From an uncultured Bacillota bacterium (lineage in GTDB: Bacteria; Bacillota_I; Bacilli_A; RFN20; CAG-288): DNA of 64,000 nucleotides. Location of the stretch: contig CASGEC010000003.1 of assembly GCA_949300365.1 (NCBI GenBank), positions 60,918 to 124,917 of the forward strand, written 5' to 3'. Below the pieces are notes generated by a model. It saw only the letters and a program-made list of their open reading frames with translations, was not told the origin of the DNA and did not search any database. This document shows positions 33,009 through 41,989 of the stretch, piece by piece. The position numbers and the translations under genes are program-made. The stretch's first letter is position 1, and the number at the start of each line of letters is the position of its first letter.

Positions 33009-35747
33009 ATGAGCACAAAGAAGACCCCGACTGCCAAAAAGACGGCAGCCAAGAAGACAGTTGCCAAGAAGACGACAGCCAAGAAGCAGTACGTCTATGC
33101 CTTCAAGGATGCCTACGGCTTGGGCAAGCCTCTGCTCGGAGGCAAAGGTGCCGGCCTTGCCGAAATGACGCACATCGGCATCCGCATCCCCGATGGCTTC
33201 ACCATCACGACCGAAGCTTGCACGCTTTATTACGATTCCGGTAGGTCGATTACCCCGGATCTCGAGAAGGAAATCGTCGCCGGCGTCAAGGCTCTTGAGG
33301 CGAGAACCGGAAAGACCTTCGGAAAGGGACCGAATCCCCTCCTTGTTTCCGTCCGTTCTGGCGCCCGTGTCTCCATGCCTGGCATGATGGACACCATCCT
33401 CAACCTCGGTCTGAACGACGAGACGGTCGAGGCCCTTGCCAAGAAGGCCAACAACCCTCGCTTTGCCTATGACTGCTATCGCCGCTTCATCGTCATGTTC
33501 ACCAACGTCGCCCGCGGTATTGCCCGTGACGACATGGAAGCGATGCTTGACGAGATCAAGACGAGACTGCATCTTGCCAACGATTGCGACATTCCTGTCG
33601 AGGAGCTCAAGGAACTCGTCAAGAAGTACAAGGCCTACTACAAGTCTAAGTTCAACGAGGACTTCCCCAGCAACCCGATCGATCAGCTGATGACCGCCGT
33701 CAAGGCCGTCTTCCACTCCTGGGATAACGACAGAGCCAACCTCTATCGTCAGATGAACAACATCCCCTATTCTTGGGGAACCGCCGTCAACGTCCAGATG
33801 ATGGCCTTCGGAAACACCGGCGAGAATTCCGGAACGGGCGTCGGCTTCACCAGAAACCCGACGAACGGAAAGAACGAGATCTTTGCCGAATACCTCATCA
33901 ACGCCCAGGGCGAGGATGTCGTTGCCGGTATCCGTACGCCTCTCCACATCGATGCCCTCAAGAAGCAGCAGCCGCACATCTACGATCAGCTCGTCAAGTC
34001 TGCCAAGAAGCTTGAAAAGCATTATAAGGATATGCAGGATTTCGAGTTCACCGTCGAAGACGGCGTTCTCTACTTCCTCCAGACCCGTAACGGAAAGAGA
34101 ACCGGAACGGCTGCCCTCCAGATCGCTGCCGACCTTGTCAAGGAAGGCCTCATCAACGAGCAGGAAGCCCTTCTGAGAGTCGATCCGCGTTCCCTCGATC
34201 AGGTTCTCCATCCGACCTTCGTCGCCAGCAGCCTGAAGAAGGCTGTCGTCATTGCCCACGGCAATCCGGCTTCCCCGGGTGCTGCTGTCGGTGGCGTTGT
34301 CTTCACTGCCCAGGATGCCAAGGAGAAGCTTGCCAAGGACAAGAAGGCCAAGATGATCCTTGTCCGCGCCGAGACCTCTCCGGACGATCTCGATGGTATG
34401 GTCTCCGCCACGGGTATTCTGACGATGAGAGGTGGCATGACTTCCCACGCCGCTGTCGTTGCCCGTCAGATCGGTAAGTGCTGCATCACCGGATGCTCCG
34501 CTGCCGTCATCGACGAAGCCAACAAGACCATGACCATCAACGGCAAGACCTATCATGAGGGAGATGTCATCTCCATCAACGGATCGACCGGCGAAGTCTA
34601 TGATGGTGCCGTCGAAACCGAAGAGCCGTCCCTTGGCGGAAACTTCGGCAAGATCCTCAAGTGGGCCGACAAGTATGCCAAGATGCACGTCTATGCCAAC
34701 GCCGATTCTCCGGAAGAAGCCCTCAAGGCCGTCGAATTCGGTGCCAAGGGCATCGGCCTCTGCCGCACGGAGCATATGTTCCGCGGTGGCGATCGTCTCA
34801 TTGCCATGCAGAAGATGATCCTTGCCGATACCACCGAAGAGAGAGTCAAGTGGCTCAACGAGCTGGAGCCCTATCAGGAAGATGATTTCTACAACATGTA
34901 CCTCGCCCTCGGCGGAGTCAACATCAACGTCCGTCTCCTCGATCCCCCGCTTGATGAATACCTCCCCAGAAAGGAAGAGGACATCGCCGAACTTGCCAGA
35001 CTGACCGACAAGCCGGTCGAGAAGGTCAAGGCCCGTATCAACGAGCTCCATATGACCAACCCGATGATGGGTCTCCGTGGCTGCCGTCTGGATGTCGTCT
35101 ATCCGGAAATCGGAAAGATGCAGGCCACTGCCGTCATCAAGGCTGCCCTCCGTGCCGAGGAAGAGCTCTACAAGAGGAACGGCAAGAAGGTCCACATCGT
35201 CGCTTCCATCATGGTTCCTCAGGTCGTCGAGGCCAAGGAGCTCAAGTACGTCAAGAAGCTCATCACCGAAGTCGCCGACAAGCTCATTGCCGACAGCGCC
35301 TTCGACAACAAGATGAAGTACCATGTCGGTACCATGATCGAGACCCCGAGATCCACGATCACGGCCGGCGAGCTTGCTCCTGAGGTTGCTTACTTCTCCT
35401 ACGGAACAAACGACCTCACCCAGTTCACCTACGGCTTCTCCAGAAACGACTACTCCTCCTTCGTCACCCACTACATCGACAAGAAGATCCTCGACTTCGA
35501 TCCGTTCAAGACCGTTGATACGGTCGGTGTCGGAAGACTTGTCGCCCTCTCCATCAAGGAAGGAAAGGAAGCCAATCCGGACCTCCATTGCGGAATTTGC
35601 GGCGAAGTCGGTGGCGATCCCGAGTCCATCGAGTTCTTCTATGGAGCCGGTGCCGACTACGTCTCCTGCTCTCCGTTCCGTGTCCCTGGTGCCAGACTGG
35701 CTGCCGCTCAGGCTGTCATCAAGGCCGAAGGAAAGTACAAGTACTAA
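33009..35747 (+). CDS. ppdK: Pyruvate, phosphate dikinase
   Basis: 912 residues. It converts pyruvate, ATP and phosphate to PEP, AMP and pyrophosphate, or the reverse in fermenters that use it in glycolysis. Domain order is standard: ATP-grasp nucleotide-binding domain (~30-370; GGKGAGLAEM, SVRSGARVSMPGMMDT), swivelling domain with catalytic His 480 in GGMTSHAAVVA, and the PEP/pyruvate barrel (~560-910; GIGLCRTEHMF, GTMIETPR, FSYGTNDLTQFTYG, and CGICGEVGGD with the catalytic Cys). The ATG at 33009 has GGAAGGAG. Odd: the first ~26 residues are a Lys/Ala/Thr tail with AKKT repeats, absent from usual family members. Single gene with its own promoter and terminator. Confidence 0.97.
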   Translation: MSTKKTPTAKKTAAKKTVAKKTTAKKQYVYAFKDAYGLGKPLLGGKGAGLAEMTHIGIRIPDGFTITTEACTLYYDSGRSITPDLEKEIVAGVKALEARTGKTFGKGPNPLLVSVRSGARVSMPGMMDTILNLGLNDETVEALAKKANNPRFAYDCYRRFIVMFTNVARGIARDDMEAMLDEIKTRLHLANDCDIPVEELKELVKKYKAYYKSKFNEDFPSNPIDQLMTAVKAVFHSWDNDRANLYRQMNNIPYSWGTAVNVQMMAFGNTGENSGTGVGFTRNPTNGKNEIFAEYLINAQGEDVVAGIRTPLHIDALKKQQPHIYDQLVKSAKKLEKHYKDMQDFEFTVEDGVLYFLQTRNGKRTGTAALQIAADLVKEGLINEQEALLRVDPRSLDQVLHPTFVASSLKKAVVIAHGNPASPGAAVGGVVFTAQDAKEKLAKDKKAKMILVRAETSPDDLDGMVSATGILTMRGGMTSHAAVVARQIGKCCITGCSAAVIDEANKTMTINGKTYHEGDVISINGSTGEVYDGAVETEEPSLGGNFGKILKWADKYAKMHVYANADSPEEALKAVEFGAKGIGLCRTEHMFRGGDRLIAMQKMILADTTEERVKWLNELEPYQEDDFYNMYLALGGVNINVRLLDPPLDEYLPRKEEDIAELARLTDKPVEKVKARINELHMTNPMMGLRGCRLDVVYPEIGKMQATAVIKAALRAEEELYKRNGKKVHIVASIMVPQVVEAKELKYVKKLITEVADKLIADSAFDNKMKYHVGTMIETPRSTITAGELAPEVAYFSYGTNDLTQFTYGFSRNDYSSFVTHYIDKKILDFDPFKTVDTVGVGRLVALSIKEGKEANPDLHCGICGEVGGDPESIEFFYGAGADYVSCSPFRVPGARLAAAQAVIKAEGKYKY

Positions 35748-35760
35748 AGCCTATCGTTCG

Positions 35761-35794
35761 AAAAGGGTTCGTCCGCAAGGGTGGGCCCTTTTTT
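35761..35794 (+). terminator. Terminator of ppdK
   Basis: AAAAGGG pairs with CCCTTTT, followed by more T; 14 bases after the stop codon. Confidence 0.8.
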
Positions 35795-35846
35795 GATTTC
35801 CTTTGTTCCGTTTCTGCTAAAATAAGGAGGACAAAGGAGGCCAACC

Positions 35847-36332
35847 ATGGCCAAAGACAAGAAAACAACCAAGGATTCGAAGCTGTCCGTCATCGCCCTC
35901 ATCCTGACGTTCCTGGGTTTTGGTGTTTTTGCGGCAGGCATTGTCCTGTCTTCCATTTTCGAACGTTCCCTGATCGCCATCATTCCCGTCGGTTTCTTCC
36001 TCTTCTTCCTCGGCATCATTTTGAATAGCGTGGCAGCCAGAAAGGCAGCATCGAAAAACAATTCCGGCAGACCTGTCGGCGATGGTGGCGGCTATATTTC
36101 CCAAGACGAAGGCTATACGCCGGAAGGAACCATCAACGATGATCGCAACAGGAGATTCCAGGCCGCGATCGTCTGTCCCAAGTGCGGGCATATCAACAAT
36201 CCCGGAAGCCGCTTTTGCGACCAGTGCGGAACGGCTTTGACGAAGGTCTGCCCGAAGTGCGGTGCCGAAAACGATCCCACGAACGTCTATTGCGCCAAGT
36301 GCGGACAGAGGCTCGATGAAAAAGTGGACTGA
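35847..36332 (+). CDS. Membrane protein with double zinc ribbon
   Basis: 161 residues. Two helices (~14-36 and 43-62) are followed by a polar linker and two C-terminal zinc ribbons: CPKCGHINNPGSRFCDQCG and CPKCGAENDPTNVYCAKCG, each CxxC...CxxC. Such membrane-linked zinc ribbons are common in Bacillota and have no fixed function; they often bind proteins or RNA. GGAGG upstream of the ATG; the next gene overlaps its end, so the two are likely co-expressed. Confidence 0.78.
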   Translation: MAKDKKTTKDSKLSVIALILTFLGFGVFAAGIVLSSIFERSLIAIIPVGFFLFFLGIILNSVAARKAASKNNSGRPVGDGGGYISQDEGYTPEGTINDDRNRRFQAAIVCPKCGHINNPGSRFCDQCGTALTKVCPKCGAENDPTNVYCAKCGQRLDEKVD

Positions 36333-36621
36333 CTGGAAGGCTTTCCTCGGCTGGAAGTCGTTGCTCTCCCTTGTTGCCGTCTTGGTTTTCCAGATCAGCG
36401 CCATCCTCTCTGGCTTTGCCTTGCGGGAGAACGGCCTCTTTCTTATCGCCGCCCTTCTTCCCCTCCATGTCCTGGAGATCCTATCCTTGGCCTATCTCAT
36501 CCTCAACATCGTCCTTCTGACAAAGGAAAAGCCGCGCCTTTCTTTCTTCCGCTATCTCATTGTCCTCTTTTTCCTTTCGCTTGCGATTCTCTGCTATCTG
36601 GAAGCCTACCTTATCCTATAG
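36316..36621 (+). CDS. Small three-helix membrane protein, unknown
   Basis: 101 residues from the ATG at 36316, inside the end of the zinc-ribbon gene (17-base overlap), with GAGG upstream. Helices at about 12-32, 38-62 and 72-98, short basic loops. No family recognised. Its end overlaps the convergent ECF S-component gene by 6 bases. Confidence 0.6.
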   Translation: MKKWTDWKAFLGWKSLLSLVAVLVFQISAILSGFALRENGLFLIAALLPLHVLEILSLAYLILNIVLLTKEKPRLSFFRYLIVLFFLSLAILCYLEAYLIL

Positions 36622-37464
36622 GACCATCAGGAAGGGATTGGAAAGGTTCTTTCCCTTGTAGAGCTTCGTATAGATGCGCGGCGGGATCTGATAGGTCTTT
36701 TCGATTTCCGGGCGGCAGACGATCGAGACGGGATAGAGAAGGACATGGAAGACGATCGCCTCGATAGGAAGGACGACTAGGCTTCCCAGAAGCTGGGAGA
36801 TGAAGGAGACCTCATAGGGGATTCCATAAAGAAGGAAAAGCCATACGGGAGCGATAAAGGGCCTGAGGAAAAGATCCCTGGAATAATAGGCAAGGAAGCA
36901 GTCCAGAAGGGAGAAGGACTGCTTTTTGATTCCTTTCTTGAGCTTCCTGTCGACAAGGTAGCAGACAAGAAGGATCGCCATGGCGACAACGCCATAAAGA
37001 AGCGGGGCAAGAATCCGCCACACAAGAGGCAGGGTGATCTTAAGAGAGCCGATCTTCAAATTCTCCACGAATGGAATCGACAAAGCCAGGCCCAAGGAGG
37101 AGAGAAGGACGATGATACCCCCGAACAGGAAAAGACGGCCGTTCCTTCCTTTCGCATAGCGCATCGCAAGGCCCGGAATCAATCCCAGAAGGGCACTATC
37201 GATCGTAAACCCCGGGAAGAAGGGACCAACAGGAAAGACAAGGGCCGTGATCAGATCCGAACCTCCGCCGCAGAGGGCGCCATAGAAAGGGCCACACACC
37301 AAAGAGCAGACCATGATAGGAATGGTCTGGAACCCGATTTCGACAAGCGGTGTCCCGCCGACATAGATGTATGTGGAGAGAAACCGGGAAAGGATGATGG
37401 ATAGGGCCATCAGGATCGCCGTCATGCTGACTTTGACAAGGCCATCGTTTCTGCGTCTGTTCAT
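36616..37464 (-). CDS. ECF transporter S component, folate (FolT)-like
   Basis: 282 residues. The first ~165 residues match the folate-type S component: AILMALSIILSRFLS, GFQTIPIMVCSLVCGPFYGAL (in parts), DLITALVFPVGPFFPGFTIDSALLGLIPG. S components bind a vitamin and work with a shared EcfAAT module, not seen here, to import it. The second part (~170-282) adds more helices and is not typical of FolT. A TATAAT box ends 9 bases before the ATG and no ribosome site is present, so the mRNA is probably leaderless. Confidence 0.78.
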   Translation of the reverse strand: MNRRRNDGLVKVSMTAILMALSIILSRFLSTYIYVGGTPLVEIGFQTIPIMVCSLVCGPFYGALCGGGSDLITALVFPVGPFFPGFTIDSALLGLIPGLAMRYAKGRNGRLFLFGGIIVLLSSLGLALSIPFVENLKIGSLKITLPLVWRILAPLLYGVVAMAILLVCYLVDRKLKKGIKKQSFSLLDCFLAYYSRDLFLRPFIAPVWLFLLYGIPYEVSFISQLLGSLVVLPIEAIVFHVLLYPVSIVCRPEIEKTYQIPPRIYTKLYKGKNLSNPFLMVL

Positions 37465-37473
37465 ACTGGAAAG

Positions 37474-37479
37474 ATTATA
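37474..37479 (-). promoter_or_regulatory. -10 box of the FolT-like gene
   Basis: TATAAT on the minus strand, 9 bases before the ATG; start of transcription falls 2-3 bases before the codon. Confidence 0.45.
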
Positions 37480-37501
37480 GGCTCCCGGAAAGAAAAAGGG
37501 G

Positions 37502-37981
37502 TCAGAAGACCCACTTTCCCTTCATGGCCTTGGCCATGTTCCTTTCATCCTCACGCTTCTTGATCGTCTCCCTCTTGTCGTAGTTCTTCTTTCCCTTTCC
37601 CAGGGCGATCTGGATCTTGGCAAGGCCGCGCTTGATATAGCAGCGGACGGGGATGATGGTATAGCCTTCCCTATCGACCGCCTGGACAAGCTTCAGGATC
37701 TCGCTCTTGTGGAGAAGGAGCTTTCTTGTCCTTGTGGGCTCATGGGAAAAGACCTTGTTGTTTCCCTGGTAAAGCGGAATGTTCATGTTCAACAGAAAGG
37801 CCTCTCCCCGGCGGATGGTGACGTAGCTGTCGTCAAGGGAGCAGTGTCCGGCGCGCAAGGCCTTGATCTCGGAACCGACAAGCTCGATTCCGCATTCCTG
37901 GAAATCGGAGAGGAAATAGTTGAAGCGCGCCTTGCGGTTTGTCGCGATAAGGATCTCGTCCTGAAACTTCCCGTCCTTCAT
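37502..37981 (-). CDS. smpB: SsrA-binding protein SmpB
   Basis: 159 residues, usual length. Partner of tmRNA in ribosome rescue. Family marks: NRKARFNYFL, GIELVGSEIKALRAGHCSLDDSYV (in parts), HEPTRTRKLLLHKSEI, and the C-terminal basic KGKKNYDKRETIKKREDER tail that enters the mRNA channel. It follows rnr by 9 bases, the common secG-rnr-smpB order in Bacillota. Its tmRNA partner is 9 kb away at 28595-28993. Confidence 0.97.
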   Translation of the reverse strand: MKDGKFQDEILIATNRKARFNYFLSDFQECGIELVGSEIKALRAGHCSLDDSYVTIRRGEAFLLNMNIPLYQGNNKVFSHEPTRTRKLLLHKSEILKLVQAVDREGYTIIPVRCYIKRGLAKIQIALGKGKKNYDKRETIKKREDERNMAKAMKGKWVF

Positions 37982-37990
37982 GAAGTCCTC

Positions 37991-40687
37991 CTACGACCGC
38001 GGCGTGCGAGGCTTTCTCGTGCCTCGATTTGGGCTTTTTCCACCCTTATCCGTATGCGGCCTTCTTCTATCGAGCCTTCCCTTTCCGGCATGGGAATCGG
38101 AATGACCCTTAAAGCCATCCTTCTTCCGTCCGTCAAACTGCGGTCTCTCCTTGGAGAAACGTCTCTCCTTGTGTCCGTCCTTTTCGAAGGAACGCTCCTT
38201 CTTTCCAAAGCCACTTTCCTTCTTCTTGTAGGACTTGTAGCCATCGTAAGAGGGCGCCTTTCTTTCTTTCCGGCGGTCGTCCTTCCTTCTTTCGAAACGC
38301 CTGTCGTCCTTCTTCTCCGTCTTCTTGCGGAAGGTGAATCCGGCACGGCTCGGATCGACGTAGTGCTCGTCCTCTTCTGGCTTCTCCTTCTTGACGAAAG
38401 GCTTGCCCTTCCTTTCAAAAGGCTTCTTTTCCTCTCTTGCCATATAGGATCCGCCGTGGTCATCCTTCCTGGTGAGGCGCGGCTTGTTGGTCCTGAATTC
38501 GATTCCCTTACCGGTCATCGGCGTGACGTCGTCCTCCGTGATGACCCGGATTCCGTCCAGGGAGAGCCTTTCCCTGTCCTCGTCGGAGAGGTTGAGGGCG
38601 TACTTCTGATAGAACTCCGGCGTGGCAAAGTCGATTTCCCGTTCCTCGGGATTGCTGGCAAGGACCGTGACATCCAGGCGTGTTCCGATGGTGAAGCTGA
38701 TGTCGGTCCTCTTTCCAAGAACGGCAAAGTCCTTCTCGTTGAAGTGGAAGGTATCCCCGTGCATGCAGTGGTAGGCCAAGAAGCCTTCGATTCCGATATC
38801 GGTCTGGACGAACATGCCCCGGCGCAGCATGGTGACGACCTTGGCCGGGAAGATCTCTCCGATATGGGCCTTCATGTACTTGCTGGCTTCCAAGTCGTCG
38901 ACATCCCTTTCGATCTGGTCTGCACGGGCCTCCAGGGCAGAAAGCCTCTCTCCCATGTCTTCCAGATAGGAGTAGACGTCCGTCTTCTCGCAGGGCTTGC
39001 CATCGATAAGATAGTCCTTCACCAGGCGATGGATGATATCGTCGGGATAGCGGCGGATCGGGGAGGTGAAATGGCAATAGTCGATCTCGGCCAAGCCGAA
39101 ATGACCCAGTTCCTCCGGGGAGTAGCGGGCCTTTGCCATCGAGCGGAGCATCATGTAGGAAACGGAGGAGCGGAGATCGTCGTTCTTGATTCCGGCAAGG
39201 AAGTCGGAAAGACGGGCGGAGGTGATGTCATTGGTCCTCGGGAAGGAAGACAGGAGATTCATCTTCTTGAGGTAGTCCCGGAAAACGGAAAGCTTGGCCA
39301 AAGGCGGGAATTCATGGACGCGGTAGAGGACAGGAATCTTGTTCTTCCGAAGAAGACGAGCGACCTCGCAATTGGCAATGATCATCAAATCCTCGATCAT
39401 CTTCTCGCTTTCGCCAGAGACCTGCTTTGTCACCTCGATGGGGTTTCCCTTCTCGTCCAGGTGGAACTTCAGCTCCGTGGATTCCAGTTCCATGGCACCT
39501 TGGAGACGACGCCGGCGACGAACCTTCGAAGCACACTCCCTTAAAACAGTGAGCATCTCCTGGGTCTCTTTGGGATAGTCGCTTTCGCCGGTCTTGAAGA
39601 AGTCATTGACCTTGTTATAGGTCAGCCTTCCCTTGGAGCGGATGACGCCCCTTTCGACCTTGGAGGAAAAGACATGGCCCAAAGCATCGATCTGCATCGT
39701 GACGGAAAGGGTAAGGCGATCGACATCCGGATTGAGGGAGCAGATGCCGTTGGAAAGCTCGAAGGGAAGCATCGGAACGACCCTATCGGCAACATAGATG
39801 GAGGTTCCCCTTACTCGGGCCTCATCATCCAGAGGGTGATTGGGTTTGACATAATGGGTGACATCGGCGATATGGACGATGACCTCATAACCGTTGAGGA
39901 CCTTCCTTCCCTCGACCGCATCGTCGAAGTCATGGGCATCGTCGCCATCGATCGTGACGACAAGGTGGTCGCGGAAATCCGTCCTGCCTTCGATTTCCTC
40001 GGGAAGGACGCTCGTCGGAAGAGATTTTGCTTCCGCAAGGGTCTTCTCCTCGAAGTCAATCGGCGCATCGTTCATGGCGATGATGGCGGAGATATCGCTT
40101 CCGACATCGTCGGCCCGGACAAGGACCTTCGTTAAGTCGCAATAGATAAAGTCCCGATTGACGTTGACGATCTTGCCAAGGCACAAATCGCCAGGGCGAA
40201 GGTCTTGGATGCCGTCTTCCTTCTTGTTGACGAGGACCGTCTTCCCGCAGTCGTTGAGATAGGGAACGGTAAGCTGCTCGTGGCCATCCCTGGTCATGCC
40301 ATAGTAGCCCTTGAGGGTATCGACAGCCTTAAGATAGTCCAGACAGTGGAAGATTCCTTCCTGGAATTCCTTGATATAGACCAAATCCCCGACGAGAAGG
40401 CCATCGGCCTCACGTCCGGAAATCTTGCATTCGTAGTTGTCCGGAATCGTCCGCATCAGGACGAAGTTCCTGGCCTTGCTTGTCACCTTGGCCAAAAGGA
40501 TGTGCTGATCCTCAAGAAGATAGTAGGACTTGTCGTGCTTGCCCACGATGCCTTCCCGAATCATTCTTTCCAGAGTCTCGACAAGGCTCTTTTCCTGCTC
40601 CGGCGTCTCAAGGGAAAGCTTGTCCATGAGGACACGGATGTCGGCAAAGCGGGATTTCAGCAATTTGACAATTTTTTTTTCGGTCAT
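37991..40687 (-). CDS. rnr: Ribonuclease R
   Basis: 898 residues, longer than the typical ~710-780. Exoribonuclease that degrades structured RNA and works with tmRNA/SmpB. Order: winged helix (~1-65), cold-shock OB domains (~70-220), RNB catalytic domain with acidic cluster GDDAHDFDDAVEG (~250-262) and HFTSPIRRYPDDIIHRLV (~535-552), S1 domain (~615-700). The last ~190 residues are an unusually long tail of Lys/Arg/Glu/Asp with no fixed fold. GGAG precedes the ATG. Lies between secG and smpB. Confidence 0.96.
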   Translation of the reverse strand: MTEKKIVKLLKSRFADIRVLMDKLSLETPEQEKSLVETLERMIREGIVGKHDKSYYLLEDQHILLAKVTSKARNFVLMRTIPDNYECKISGREADGLLVGDLVYIKEFQEGIFHCLDYLKAVDTLKGYYGMTRDGHEQLTVPYLNDCGKTVLVNKKEDGIQDLRPGDLCLGKIVNVNRDFIYCDLTKVLVRADDVGSDISAIIAMNDAPIDFEEKTLAEAKSLPTSVLPEEIEGRTDFRDHLVVTIDGDDAHDFDDAVEGRKVLNGYEVIVHIADVTHYVKPNHPLDDEARVRGTSIYVADRVVPMLPFELSNGICSLNPDVDRLTLSVTMQIDALGHVFSSKVERGVIRSKGRLTYNKVNDFFKTGESDYPKETQEMLTVLRECASKVRRRRRLQGAMELESTELKFHLDEKGNPIEVTKQVSGESEKMIEDLMIIANCEVARLLRKNKIPVLYRVHEFPPLAKLSVFRDYLKKMNLLSSFPRTNDITSARLSDFLAGIKNDDLRSSVSYMMLRSMAKARYSPEELGHFGLAEIDYCHFTSPIRRYPDDIIHRLVKDYLIDGKPCEKTDVYSYLEDMGERLSALEARADQIERDVDDLEASKYMKAHIGEIFPAKVVTMLRRGMFVQTDIGIEGFLAYHCMHGDTFHFNEKDFAVLGKRTDISFTIGTRLDVTVLASNPEEREIDFATPEFYQKYALNLSDEDRERLSLDGIRVITEDDVTPMTGKGIEFRTNKPRLTRKDDHGGSYMAREEKKPFERKGKPFVKKEKPEEDEHYVDPSRAGFTFRKKTEKKDDRRFERRKDDRRKERKAPSYDGYKSYKKKESGFGKKERSFEKDGHKERRFSKERPQFDGRKKDGFKGHSDSHAGKGRLDRRRPHTDKGGKSPNRGTRKPRTPRS

Positions 40688-40712
40688 TCAGTTTCTCCAA
40701 ATATCCATCGTC

Positions 40713-40738
40713 GATAAAACAAAAGGGCCTTTCGGCCC
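40713..40738 (-). terminator. Hairpin terminator between secG and rnr
   Basis: GGGCC-GAAA-GGCCC (40725-40738) followed on the minus strand by TTTTGTTTT. A compact, strong terminator inside the secG-rnr-smpB cluster, so rnr is reached by read-through or a promoter of its own. Confidence 0.85.
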
Positions 40739-40744
40739 AGGACA

Positions 40745-40975
40745 TCACAGGTAGTTGGCCAAGAGCGCCGTTACGAAGAAGGCAACGGTCAAGACGGCGG
40801 TGATGATGGTCATGATCTTGTCCGGGCCTCTCTCTTTGGTCCTGGTGAAAATGTTCATCTTGTTTCCACCCATAACGGCAGCGGACGCGCCTTCGCTTTT
40901 TCCGGACTGCAGAAGGGTGACGACAATCATTAGGAAGGAAAGAACCAACAGGACAATCTGTGCGGGAGTGGTCAT
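40745..40975 (-). CDS. secG: Preprotein translocase subunit SecG
   Basis: 76 residues, usual size. Two helices (~5-24 and 53-73) and the conserved cytoplasmic loop LLQSGKSEGASAAVMGG. Part of SecYEG in the membrane. AGAGG upstream of ATG. First gene before rnr and smpB. Confidence 0.95.
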   Translation of the reverse strand: MTTPAQIVLLVLSFLMIVVTLLQSGKSEGASAAVMGGNKMNIFTRTKERGPDKIMTIITAVLTVAFFVTALLANYL

Positions 40976-41021
40976 TTCTCGATACCTCTATTTGACGAGC
41001 AACAATAAAACAAGCCCAATT

Positions 41022-41050
41022 AGTATAAATATATAATCAAGGAATAGCAA
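41022..41050 (-). promoter_or_regulatory. Promoter of secG
   Basis: TTGCTA (41045-41050), 17 bases, TATACT (41022-41027) on the minus strand; leader of about 40 bases. Confidence 0.55.
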
Positions 41051-41057
41051 GAACGAA

Positions 41058-41984
41058 TCAAGACAGGGATTTCAGGTCCATAGCCTTGAAAATCCGGTAG
41101 GGAAGAAGGAGTTCCTGACGGAAGGCTTCGACAAAGGATTCATCCACCTTTCGTGTTAACCCCAAGTGGAAAGCCGTCTCGTAGTGCTGGAAAAAGACAA
41201 GGACATCCTTCTTCCGGAAATAGACATTGACGATGCCGCCCATCTCCTTGTTGAGCTGGACGATGCCGGCGATGCGGACGGAAGAAAGAAAACGCCGTCC
41301 TTCCCTCTCCTTCTCGACAAGGACATCATACTTCTCGTCAAAGGCAATCGACTCGGTCGGGATCTTCACCTTCAGAGGCACTTTCTTGAAAAGGGCCAGG
41401 GCCGTTCTGCCACGGACAAGCACGTCGCCAAACGCACTCGTACCGACAGAATACCGAAGGATTCTCCCGGAGAGATTGGTCTTTCTTTTTGCGGAAAAGC
41501 CATAGGAAGGCTTCTCGAGATTGGAGGCAAGAAGGGTAAAGAAAGGAACATCCTCGATCTTTCCTTGGAAGGCGGATTCGTTTTCGGAATCGAAGGAATA
41601 GCGTATTTGCCTATTTAGTTCCGAAAGGAATTCTTCCTTTTCCTTCCTTGTAAGACGCTTGACTTCCTGATAGCGGATCTTCTCAAAAAGAAAGGGGGCA
41701 AGATAGTCATAGAGCAGGTTTTCATAGCGGGGCTTCAGGCGGAGGACAAGGAGAATAAGACAAGGCATCAGGCCCAGAAAAAGAAGGGCACCAAAGCCAA
41801 GGCCGAGGCCGAGAGCGAGACCTTCAAAGGCAATCATGCTTGCCAAAACAAGACCGAAGCCGGCCGAACCGACAATCGAGGCAAGGATGATCCCAAGGAC
41901 AAGAAGGGCAAGGGACTTCTTTCTCTTCCGTTCCAAAAAGCGCATGGCTTCCTGGCGGCTTGAAAACTTCCTTTCCTTTTCCAT
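41058..41984 (-). CDS. DUF3137-like membrane protein
   Basis: 308 residues. Two helices (~24-47 and 50-83), then a soluble domain. The pattern FGDVLVRGRTALALFKK, ESIAFDEKYDVLVEKE and KKDVLVFFQHYETAFHLGL follows the DUF3137 family, whose role is unknown. Lies 5 bases after pmbA, so probably the last gene of tldD-pmbA-DUF3137. Confidence 0.65.
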   Translation of the reverse strand: MEKERKFSSRQEAMRFLERKRKKSLALLVLGIILASIVGSAGFGLVLASMIAFEGLALGLGLGFGALLFLGLMPCLILLVLRLKPRYENLLYDYLAPFLFEKIRYQEVKRLTRKEKEEFLSELNRQIRYSFDSENESAFQGKIEDVPFFTLLASNLEKPSYGFSAKRKTNLSGRILRYSVGTSAFGDVLVRGRTALALFKKVPLKVKIPTESIAFDEKYDVLVEKEREGRRFLSSVRIAGIVQLNKEMGGIVNVYFRKKDVLVFFQHYETAFHLGLTRKVDESFVEAFRQELLLPYRIFKAMDLKSLS

Positions 41985-41989
41985 CGTTC

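Noticed and set aside
32988..35588. 866-codon minus-strand frame opposite ppdK
   Set aside because: The ppdK frame has every catalytic motif; the antisense frame is a Gly/Asp/Leu-rich shadow.
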